Shown one piece after another: positions 25,001 through 37,000 of a stretch of DNA of 64,000 nucleotides. How positions within the stretch are numbered: position 1 is the first letter of the stretch; the number at the start of each line of letters is the position of its first letter. A program made the translations under genes and the position numbers. Source of the DNA: Plecoglossus altivelis (lineage: Eukaryota; Chordata; Actinopteri; Osmeriformes; Plecoglossidae); the NCBI GenBank assembly GCA_036571765.1, contig BROE01000001.1:558001-622000 (forward strand), written 5' to 3'. The notes under the pieces were generated by a model that searched no databases, was not told the origin of the DNA, and saw only the letters and a list, made by a program, of their open reading frames with translations.

Positions 25001-28000
25001 GGATCTTTCAGGGAGTTTAAGTAGCAGAGTCATTCAGAGGGGATCGAGACACCCCAGCTACACCGTGCCTGCTTGATCCGTGCCGGGGGAGAGTCAGCAG
25101 AGGGGGGTTTTTTGCTTCTTTTCCAGACTCTTTCTGTGCGCCTCATCAACTGCTTGAGAAAAGCAGACGTAAACAGAACGAATCTTGTGAACAATATCCA
25201 GCATCTCCTCTGTATAACAGTGAACTAATTCTGTCAACATGTCTGTCTCCCCTGTGCATTTAGGGTGTTTTATATTAACTCCCAATAAGAATTTCCTTAC
25301 TGTTAAATGTTTGGCCTCAGTGGCAGGTATTTGAATCGCTTTGAGGGAAGTGTTTTACTAGTGTAACTTGAGGAATTCCCCAGCCTCCACAGCAGTGGGG
25401 CAGGTTGTCAGATGGAAAAGACAAAAGGGAGAGTCAGATTAATAAAAATGTTCCTCGACCTGTGCCATCCCTATTATGATGAGTCATATTAATGGACGAC
25501 CCTCTCCTGACCTTCAAGGATTATATGCATTAGCGGAGTAATGAAGCGCCCCATTTCCGCGATGGCTTGCTTAGATGTGTCTCCTGAAGGTTGGAGGTCA
25601 CACAGTCCACTGACAGGGAAGAGGAGTTTCAGTTTGAACAGGCATGGTGAGATAACCCTATGCTTGCCTGGGGCCTGGGTCTTAAAGCTCACTCCCTTTA
25701 GGGAGTACTTCATGTGAGAAAGTCCACAGCTGGAATAGAGAAGCCTCCGAGCGAAAGGAATTAAACAGAGGCATTACTGAACTTGGACAAAGGACCCCAG
25801 AAAGTGATGCGTGGGTTAGTGAACGTATCTGGCTGCAAACTCTGTCTTGACATGAACACCAGAGATTTGTCTTGCGAAGGGAGGGTATGATGTTTTGAAT
25901 GGTTGAAGGGGGGATCTCACTTGAGCGCGGTTGCCAGATGAGGGACAGCACCCACGCATGTGGCGTGACAGGAGCCAACTGTGTCTGAATAGACCCACCT
26001 GAGTGCATAAAGAGACTACACTTTGGGGAAGAGGGGGGAGGGGTGGGGTAGGCTCATAATACTTACCCAGCTGATATGACAGATCCCTCTCTTTAAATAT
26101 TTTTTTTCACCTCTGACAAACATGCATCAACATGCAATATATGGGACCCACCTTCCCTACTCACTGCTCTGGGGGGGAAAAACATCACCCAGGAGATGGA
26201 CTGGGGGAAGCATCATGGTCATGAATACAAAGAGTGAATTTGGAAGCTGAAGCATCAACGGTGTGCTTTGGCTCTGTGAGAGAGAAAGGGAATAAGGAAG
26301 AAAAGGACAGAGGAAAAAAAGCAATTGCCCTTAACGTGTCTTTCACCACAAATGGACTGGATCATGGCTCCAGGTCTATTTTCAAACACTTCTATCGGAA
26401 TTGTGAGTGTTTGATAGTAGTTGGCTGGGAAAGCAGAGTTTAGCCTTTGGGTTTGTGGTCTTGCCCTACACTGTCTTTAGAATCTGTTCCCAGCAAGGTA
26501 AGGGTCGAAGGAGGGCTGTGTGCCATGGGAGATGGTGCCATATGTCATGAAATTGTAGCCGCGGTGCTATGGTCAAGCTTCTGCTAATGCTATTGCATGT
26601 GTTTGACAAGCTATTTTTTGGCAAAGGTTGGATGTATAACTATGTTCAGCACATCAGACAACAATCGCATGTGCAAGGAGATGGAGTGGGAAGGAACCTA
26701 AGGAAGACAGAAAAGATTATAATATGTTTAAAAAGAGGTTGATTGTCTTGCCATCATCAGCTTCAATACATTTCTAATTCCTTGGTTGCGTAGAGGAAGA
26801 AAGATCATAGGAAAACAACTTAAAAAGCGTTGTTGAGGCTTTGTTCTCACATGTTAAGCATTCAGATGTGCTTTCCTTTTCTTTTTTCCTCTTTTCTCCT
26901 GTTTTCTAATTCTCTTTGGAAATCTTGACTTCATCTTTGGAAAATATACTGTATGGCAGCTCTCAGCCCGGATATTGGATTATGTAGGCATCCACACAGT
27001 TGGAGGAATGCTCGACTCTGAGATCTTTTCTTTCTTCCCAAGATGTTGGCTACCAGTAATATTGAGAATAAAATGACAAAAAAGGCAAACAAATGTTGAA
27101 GCACTCCCGCTGTGTCCACTATGGGGCCACTCTGATCCGACTAAAGGCTACACCCTCCTTTATTCTGCTGAGAAAGAGTCCCTGTCAAGCACAGAACAAT
27201 GGGGCCTGGCCTCGGGGAACAGGCCCATTTGCATGCAGCTGTTTGCCGTTTCCAGGACCACAAAAGCCAATCAAAGGGGCCTTAATGGAGGATGACAAGC
27301 ATCAACCAACGCCTGCTTTCTCTGTCTGCCCCCAGCCCTAGCCACTCTGTCTCCCCTCCTAAAACATCCCTGTTTTTCGACTCAGATCAAACATTCCACC
27401 ACTTTCCTCCCTCCTTCCCCTCATCTGAAGGCTTGGTGGAGGGATATGGGGGAGGGGAGGGGTTGGGAGACGTGGGGAGGGGTGGGGGAGGTTAAAGGTT
27501 ACTAAGGATGGCCCTCCTGAGGACTAAACTATCCTGAGAAAAGGACTGCAAGGATTGACCTCGGCATGACGGCATGTGTCTGGACTTGTGCTCTTGACTG
27601 CTCTTTCCTAGATGCCTAATGCAGATTTCTATCAGACCTTCTTTTTATCGTTGTGTTTCTTCTCCAGAGTGTGAAAGCCAGAGATGTAGCACTGCTGCCC
27701 TGGCCAGGACTGGCTTTTCAGATTCACCCTTCTGAGCCACAGTGCCAATTCCAATTTCAAGGGTGTTGATAGAAAACAAAATATGTATTATGGAGGGATT
27801 GTTGCCAGTGAATTACAGCCCACAGACTGAGAAAGAGAAGTGACTATTAGAATGTACCGGTATTGAGTGGCAATATTGGCCCCTACCTTGCTCTCTTGAG
27901 CTCAGTAGCAGGCTTGACGTACTGGTCAGGGGGAGGGATCTGGAAAGCTACTCTTCTCCCTGTCATTCACTGACTAGAATGCCTGATAAGGCGCCGTGTC

Positions 28001-31000
28001 AACAAGGCCAAAGTAGGCGATCACAGCCGATTATGTCCCAGCTGAGGCAGTTGCCATGGTGATTTGATTGAGCATTCCATATAATGTATCATTTACTTGG
28101 CTTGGAGCCTTAGTCTGATTTAATGCGAGCTTGTAGGAATCGGAAAGACATAGGAGCCGCAGTGTTTTACGCTCAGCTTCTCTGGCAGCTTTCTTTAAAC
28201 TGTTGTCTGAACTGCAGCTGGTGCCTGGCTGTACACTGCAGCGAAGCTGAGCAGTCTCACCAAGCACGGGGCTGGAGATGAAAAGCTTTTCACACATTCT
28301 GAAGACCCCCTCCCACCCTAATTGATGTCCTTGTGTCCTATGACCAGGGAGATCCATACCATGCAAGAAAAGAAGGAGGTAGGGAAGCCCCAGGCTTAAT
28401 CAATTGCTAGGCCTCTGTTGGCAGCTGTGTGCAATCACACCGTAGTAGACTGATGGATGGCCAGAGAGGTCGGGGAGGGAGGTTACAGTGAGGGGGGGGA
28501 GTTACAGTCTTGAGGAGTGTTCTTCAGTCACTGTTTAAAAATCCTATGAAACGCATTCTTTCTGTTTGCTCTCTGTAACCAGTGTGATATATCTGTCGCT
28601 CGCTGTATGAGCAATGGCCAAGTGCTCTGTTCATTAGTCTTTGTGGTGAAGCAGGTTACAGCGCCGCTTTTTTATCATTCACTATTTTGGACAGGGTTTC
28701 TGAAAGGCATGGGTAATAATGGATGTCACTCTATTACTTAATGGACAAGATGTGAAGCCTCACCCTCTCCTCCCCCCCCCCACACACACACAGCCGCGCC
28801 ACACTACTGTCTCTATTATTCCACCCTTAATGCCCAGGTTAAGAAGAAGCTACAGGCCAGCAGATTCATCATGGTGTAATGCAGTGACAGAATGCCGGAG
28901 GCCTTGTCATTGTGATTGTATATCTTGTTGTCTGTCTGTCCCAGTATTAATGTATCAATCAGTGTTTCAGTGGCATCACATTTAAAGTGGTATTTGAAGA
29001 CCAAGCCCCCTTCCTTGATAACTCATTTTTGAACTTTATTATTTTGACCCTGTATTGTTACCCATCCCCATCTCTAAGGAATTAGCATTGACGTAAAAAA
29101 AGAGGAACCCCCCCCCCACACACACACACACACACATGGTTGTATTGGTTCACTGTATATGACAGGTTGCCCTACCATTGAATGTCATAATAATGAAGCG
29201 AGGCACAACAATCCAAAAGGAGTGTGTGAGAGAGGTTGAGGTCACGTGGTAAGAATTTCAAACAGGAATCACTTCAACTTTCAGAGGTTCAAACCAAACT
29301 AATTGTGTCAGGCCCCGGCTGTCAGAAGTGGGAGGGTAATTAGTGCGAGGGTGCAAAGCGAAGCCGGGGTGGTTAGTGTTAGTACATGACAATGCGGCAC
29401 AGCCAATAGGAGCATGAAAAAGGTAACAGGCTGAAAGGAGGGCTAATTAGGGGAGCGCAGAGCAGAAAACACCAACGGCAGCTGCCCCCTCTGGGACCCA
29501 ATGTTGCCATGAACAATGGTGATTATTGACAGTTCATGCAGTGCTCTGCCTCACACTTCTGCAACAGAGTACATTTTCATTTTTGTACTTAGACTTAATC
29601 ATTGTCTCTGAAGTAATTTAGTACTCTTCATTAGTTTGAGTACTGTAGTGTACTGTACTGTACTGTATCTGAGAAAGGTCCAGTAGACAGTTTCTATCTT
29701 TCTTTCTTTCTCTCCCCCCCTCCCCACACACACAATTCATTTTCTAGCTGTCAGTCTAAGCATTTTATAGGAAAATAAATGTATCTTTTAGGAATAATTT
29801 GTTGAAGAAGAACACAAAGGACTGTGAAACATTACGTTTTTCTCAAGCCTAGCTGTTTGGCTGAGCTCACATCTGCCAAGCCCCATGTATAGATTTTTTC
29901 TTGTGTGTGATCACCAGATGGCCCCTCCTTCGATTGCCGACACTGTAAAAACGGATTAAGTTACACTCCATGCTGCTGAGATTTTGCTATTTTTCTGTCT
30001 TACTCCACTGATATAAAAACAGTTCAAGTATCCCCCCAAAAACTAATGAAGAACCTTGTATCTATTGTTAGGGAAACATTTCTGAGTGAACCTTCAGTAT
30101 GCTTGTCTATGTTGCTTAAGGGGTAGAGGTGGGTGGAAGTGATTGCTCCAGTGTCGTCTCAGTATTTCTCAGCTCTTTTACACAGTTCCTTCTTGTATTC
30201 CCAGACTTAACATCCGAGGCCTCTGCCAACAAGTGAAGTGAATAAATGGAATTAATTTGCTTTTTTTCCCCTCTAGCCTTGTTTATGTGCCTACCGCCTG
30301 TTTTGACTGGTGTCACTATAGGCCCACTGCACGCTTATGAAGATATGTATCTGGCCTTTCTGCTTTATTGTGATAGCTGCAGTTACAGAGAGACAAGAAA
30401 TGTACATGAGAGAGTGGAAGGAGAAGCCATACAGGAGACAGGCTGGGCTGGCTTCCAACCTGAGCCCCTGTGAGAGCCACTGTGAGAACTCTGCCAGTGG
30501 TGCAGTGCCACGCTTAATTTATTTTTTCCATCTTTCAATAAACACCCCCCTTTCTTTCCACCTCCCTCTTGTACTTTGCAGGGTTCAGCAGAGCTGCCTT
30601 GCCCTTTGGCCTGGTGAGAAGAGAGCTCTCCTGCGAGGGCTACGCTATCGACCTCCGCTGCCCAGGGAGTGATGTCATCATGATCGAAACGGCCAACTAC
30701 GGGCGGACAGATGACAAGATCTGCGATGCTGACCCCTTCCAGATGGAGAATGTCAACTGCTACCTCCCGGACGCTTACAAGATTATATCACAAAGGTAAA
30801 AAGGCAGGGCAAGGGTATCTCATATCCCAAACAAACCAATGGAAGAAGGGAGGTGTGGGGAGACATTTTTTTCTCTCCCTCAGATCCTGTACCTCTAAAC
30901 TTCTAGCGTATAATTACATGTAGTTTGACGGGCATCTGTTTCAGAAAGATTTAGTTTAAGATATTGTCGAGTGGGGTGGGGGCAGGAAACTAGTTCATGT

Positions 31001-34000
31001 GCTCAATTCAAACAGGTTGAACTTGGCAACCTTTAGAACTTGGCAAGCTTTTACCATATTTCCTTCGTCTGCCGCCCTAGTGCAGCTGCTGAGGGCCAAT
31101 CAGCTTAGAGTGGCTGTATCACATGACCCGGTGCCCTCTTTATCTCCTGTTTAGAACGTTTCACTTTCTTTGTTCAAACACTTGTGCTGCATTGACACTG
31201 CAATTCCCTGGAGCACTGCTCCCTTATAACACCATTTATATCAGTACCGTTCTCCCAGGGCAGTTCTTTGCTGACAGTAGAGCACACACATCGCCTCCCC
31301 TCTGCCGCTTGGCTGCCTCCAGAGGTGTATATGTATGTATTTAAAGGGCCCCGGATTAACTATTCATAAGTCACAAGCAGTCGTGCTCAGCCAATGAGAC
31401 AGGCCTTGTTCAGGCTTCCCCCTCCTGCCACTCCGAGCACCGTGAGCTACAGTAGGACCCCATTCCTACACTTCTCTCACTCTGCTCCTGCCCACATCTG
31501 CCCTCCATCCCCAACCAATGGTTCCACCGTCAAACCCACTTATCAAGATGCCCTGTGTTAGCCCATCATGCTGCGTTTGCAGCACAATCATAGAATTCTC
31601 AAACAGACAGACAGCACTAATCGCTCTCCAAGTCTCCCCCCCCCCCTTCCATTTGACTGTGATCCTTCACACTCCGGTAGAGACGTGTTGACAGTCCCTC
31701 TCCCCGGTTTGCCCTGTACCCCCTGAACAGCACTTCAGACTAATCTGCAACAATGACTCGGAGAGGAGAGGTGTGAGGGAGCCCAGCTTCTCCGCAGTGC
31801 CTGCTTCCCAAGCTTGTCTGCACGAATCTAATTGGCTGGATCACAGGAAATTCTTCCTGACAATAATTAGCATTGATATAACAACCCAGGCTGTTTCTGT
31901 AGTCCTGCTACTACAGCTAGATGAATGTCTGCTTTACCACACACTGAGGCAATGAGTACATGTGCTCATTGCTTCAGTGCTTCAACTTCAAGAGGAAAAT
32001 GTGATTGGGGACTTTCAGAGAAGTGTGGAGTAGAGTTTGGAGACGTCAAGACAGCGAGTCCTGGAAATGAACTCCGAATCCTAATTTCTGGTGTCATTGG
32101 GGTGTCATTGGAGGAAAACAGGGAAAAGTAGGAGATTACTTGCCAGTATTTTGTAAAAGGGAACTTCTAGGGTTTCTGAATCCCTTCCCGGTGCTATCTT
32201 CTCCCTTCGAGTAGGGCAGGGTAATAGCCCCAGACAGAGGATAATTAAATTGTTCTTAATTAACATTCTCTGACGGAGGTTGCCTAAGTGTACCGAGCAG
32301 AAGCTGCCACGGCATAGCCTCCCAGACACCCCCAATAATATGATCATATGGCCCTGGTGATAGGTATGGGTATGGGGTTGGGTGGTGATGGCGATGATGA
32401 TCTGTAGGCTGTTATTGTAAATTATGCCATGGAGAAACAGTTGGAAAGGAGATAGGGGAGATATCTTTACTGTTGATAAGGTAGAACTGATGGTTCACTA
32501 TCTCAGCAACAATTACAAAGGTCAAAGCAGACATTCAGTGAATCATGCTGAAATGTGATGTTGGATTAATGGGTCGCAAGGTATAGTTTATGAAACTATA
32601 GTCAACCTATACTTTAGGTTGACTTTGAAATTGACATTGGTCCACCCTGTGTTGCTCTAAGTGATCTGTCTGGCTTTTGTGACTTTGCATTTGATCTGCG
32701 TAAATATTTATCATCAACCTTCAAATTGTTAAGTCTTTTTTTGGGGGGGAGGTCTTTTCCCCTCCTGAATGTCTATTTGGCTCTGCGTCAGTCAGCAGAC
32801 CTCTCAATCCTCCTGCCTCAAGAGAGCTTGATTGAAGTGGGGCCAATTTCACCCTGTGTTTGCACAAAAATCGCTCATCTCTTTTCCGTTTTCCCTCACC
32901 CATCCGCTCGCAGAACATGCAGACACAAACAGAAAAACACACTTGTGGGAACACACTGTTTAATGTAGTCAGTCATCTCTCACACAGTTTCAAAGGCAAT
33001 AAGTAATATGCTAATGAGTCTAGTGGAACTTGGTGTGTTATATGTGGTTTTCCTCTCCAAAGAATCTCTTCTCCGGTTACCAATGAGAGGCAGCCATTTC
33101 TCTCAATGACATGCCCTCCCCTCCTGCGAGGCTTTTTGAAACGATTTCCCCTTTCATGAGAGAGTGACAGAAGGGTGCGTGTATAGACGGGGCTTCGAAC
33201 CTCCTGCGGCGAGGTAACCGGCCACTGAATAAGTCACCTCTGTACATCTCTCATATACTCTTGGTCTAATGAAAGAGTTTAGGCTTGCCATTGATGAAAC
33301 ACATATTCTGAACCTCTCCACCACTCCATCTCTCGCTTAAACCCCTAGGTTATCAAATGCATTTCACCATCCGACTGTTCTCCCTCTTTCTGTCTCTCTT
33401 GCTGATCTGTTTCGCCCCCTAGTCTCCTTCTACTTGCCCAGGTAGGTAACTCCAGAACATTCAATCAAGGCTCAACAACAGCAGATGAGATTATCATCCC
33501 AGGAATGTTTTCAATATCCCTGATTTGCAGTAGATGACGGAAGTGCCTGGTTCATTCTATCTGCTCTTTAAGCACCCTACTGAGGACAGCCAGTCCCACC
33601 ACCTCTGAACTGTGTGGTCCATCTTTTTCAGGTGTAACAACCGTACCCAGTGTGTGGTTGTCACTGGGTCCGACGTCTTCCCAGACCCCTGCCCTGGAAC
33701 CTACAAGTACTTAGAGGTCCAGTATGAGTGTGTCCCCTACAGTAAGTATTCTGTCTACATGTCCCTCAAACGCCCCTGCACCGGGCTCTCTCTCCACATA
33801 TAATACACACTTTAACCTGACTTTTTAGCTGCTGACGAGGAGGTTGAGGTAATCCCTTCTCTTTTTGACTGACCTGTTCTTTATGTTGTGATCCTCTCCC
33901 AGATTCATCTATTTCGTCTGGTTCTTTTAACATCCAGGGTTGTGTTCTCTTAACGACAGTGGAGTCTGGGCCTCCCATGGGGAACGGAAGGCCATATTTG

Positions 34001-37000
34001 GGCTGATACTACAGTGTTCATTGTTTACTTGCCGTTGTGTGTTTTGGCTCATTAAGGCAGTTGAGCCTTTAACATTAGTGCCAAGTTATGTTTTGTGTGG
34101 AGGCGAGGGTCTTTGGAATGAAGTTTAGATTTGTGTCTGTAAGGTCAGTCCACATACCACCCCTATTTGAAACCAGCCAGAAATAACTAGTGCTCAGTTT
34201 CCCTGAAAATGAGATCTAATCTAAACAGACATATCAGTCAGCACAAAAGCTTCACAACCATACTGGATGAACCAATGATTCCAATGGGACTTTTTAATAG
34301 CAGTTCTTCTTGTAGAAATATTTGATTTGAACTGTCGTGTGTGTGATTTGAATCAGCGTTTTTGGTGACACTAGAAGACATGGAGGAGCACATCATCATT
34401 CTGGAGAGCAGCCCACATTGTCAAGTTGTCGATGCGTTTCTGTGTCCCTTTTTAAATCGCAGGAGCAGAGGCTGTGTCGCACTGTTTGTGTTTCCAGTTT
34501 GCCCTTGCTTTCCTCCCTTCACAGGCCTGCTGGCTCCTCCTCTAAAATTCTCTCCTCATGTACCTGCATGGTAGTTGCCTCCTGATAACCTTTCTCTCCC
34601 TTGTGCACTTTTTTTTGCTTTCTTTTCCAATGCCTAAAATAGAAGTGGAACAAAAAGGTAAATGAGTGGTCCAGCCCTCCCCCCCCACACACACACCCCA
34701 CCAAGCTCCTTGTCCTGTGGTGTTGAATCCAGCAACTCCCTTCTCCCCCCTCCCCCAGCTCCCCTTGTCTTCCTCCCTTTTGATTGCCTCTCTTTGTCAA
34801 ATGTCAAAGCCCACGGGGGGATTGATTGCAGCACTGGGAGCCCAATTTTAATTTCGAAACCAGATTCAAAAAGGAGCCCATATGTTCTTAAGAGATTTCA
34901 GTTCAGACGGGTAATGCAGGGCATATCATAAGAGAGATTCGCAGCCGATGTCTACAGCGAGAGATAATTGCAACCTGAGTTAGAGAGAGAGTGGTGGTCA
35001 GTGTCCTCGTGTTGAGTCCGGTCACAGTACGCTATCACACCCTCTGCATGTGATGTTCAGAAGCAGTGATGGCTGATGGAGGCTAACATGGTTGGAAAAT
35101 GAAATAAGAAAAAAGAGAAGGTATCATATGAGTTATCATAGATGCAAGGATTTGGAACTTGGCCATTGCCTCCCTCGCTCATCAGTGGTTACTGTGTGAC
35201 AGAAGCAGACTTGAGGCCACTGATGCTAGCCCTCATTCTGTCTCCATCCCACCCTCTCCAAACCCTCCCTCCACCCCCATCTGACCTCCATCCAATCTCC
35301 GTCGTTTGGTCCCACCGCAAGATGTGCCCTTCCCCTCCTTCCTTTTGTTTCACGACCTGAGCCGTGTGTGCATGTGCAGCGTGTTTTTTACTGAGCTGTC
35401 AGCGTGGTTTGTGATTCCAGAAACAAGCTGCCATTAAGAGTGGCTCCCCCTGCAATCTTACTTAGGGACCCATCTAAGCATTAGCTTGTACCCAACCTCT
35501 CCCATTTCCCATGTCTTGCATTTACAGGTACTTTTCTTCTTTGAGTTTCCTTACATTTGTTTTTGTCCCACACAGTAAGCGTTTGGCAGTATCTTAAGAA
35601 GTCAACTCTTATCATTCTACACAGCCATCTGGACATAACATTTGTTTTCCTCTTTTCTCTCTTCACAAACAATAGCACAAAACGACAGTATAAAAATGAC
35701 TCCTAAAAATAGACTCCGACACCGATGTCCCTGACCTGAAAAAAATCTAATTTAAAGAAATGAAATTCCTCATCAACTACTTTTTAGATGTACTTCTCAG
35801 GTGTTTCACTTAAATGCTTGTTTTGTTTCGTTTCCCTCTCTGTCACTAGTTTTCATTTGTCCTGGGACTCTGAAGGGGGTTGGGGAGCCCACCTTTGTAT
35901 TTGAGGCGGAGCAGCAGGCGGGGGCGTGGTGCAAAGACCCCCTCCAGTCAGGGGACAAGGTCTTCTTCATGCCCTGGACTCCCTACCGTACCGACACACT
36001 CCTTGAGTATGCCTCCTTGGAGGACTTCAAGAACAGCCGCCAGACCACCACCTACAAGCTCCCTCACCGCGTGGACGGCACAGGCTTTGTGGCGTACGAT
36101 GGCGCCATCTTCTTTAACAAGGAGCGCACGCGCAACATTGTCAAGTTCGACCTGCGCACGCGCATCAAGAGCGGCGAGGCCATCGTGGCCAATGCCAACT
36201 ACCATGACACATCGCCATACCGCTGGGGTGGCAAGACAGATATTGACTTGGCGGTGGACGAGAGGGGCCTGTGGGTCATCTACGCCACGGAGCAGAACAA
36301 CGGGCGCATGGTGGTGAGCCAGTTGAACCCGTACACGCTTCGTTTTGAGGCCACCTGGGACACAGCCTACGACAAGCGCTCTGCCTCCAATGCCTTCATG
36401 GTGTGTGGCGTGCTGCACGTGGTGCGCTCCACCTATGAGGAGAACGGGAGCGAGGCCAGTAAGAGCCACATCGACTACACCTACAACACCAAGCTGAGCC
36501 AGGGCGAATACACAGACATCCTGTTCCCCAACCAGCACCAGTACATTGCCGCTGTGGATTACAACCCCAGGGACAACCAGATGTACGTGTGGAATAACTT
36601 CTACATCCTGCGCTATGACCTACAGTTTGGCCCTCCGGATCCAGCCGAAGGTAAAGCTTCCCTCTCCCTCCCTCCCTCTCTCTTGCCTTCCCTCACTCTC
36701 TTTCTCTCTCCCTACCTCCCTCTCTCCCTCCCTCCCTACCTTTCTTTCTCTCTGTTTTGTCTTTGTAAAAATGAGGATCAGACTCTGAAGCTTGCAGTGT
36801 CACGGAAGACTGCCTTTTAATTCCGAATGCAATCCAGGTGTGATATGGGGAAGAGAGCTTTGTTAGTCTTGGAGAAAGGGCTCATTTGCAAACAGAAATT
36901 ACAGATTCACCTTGGAATGAGGGATAGCTTCTGCAGGGACCTTGCTGGCACAGAGCTCCTGGAAGCCTGGCTCCTGTATTAACATAGCCCAGGTCCAGAC

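Larger units (their letters stand above)
19145..30581 (+). other. adgrl2: Intron 1 (11.4 kb)
   Basis: Bounded by GTAAGT and a TTGTACTTTGCAG acceptor. It contains a composite microsatellite (21925-22084), C9 plus (CA)n (29108-29136), GTACT pentamer repeats (about 29636-29670) and a SOX/POU/TCF motif cluster (27190-27300). No further coding exon was recognised. Several gene-poor, moderately complex stretches may be regulatory. Confidence 0.7.

Noticed and set aside
35948..36538. 196-codon minus-strand open frame
   Set aside because: It is the antisense shadow of the highly conserved olfactomedin exon.
36651..36820. Extension of the olfactomedin frame past its donor
   Set aside because: It is CT-rich low-complexity sequence (Leu/Ser/Pro runs). 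The GTAAAG donor is at the conserved junction.
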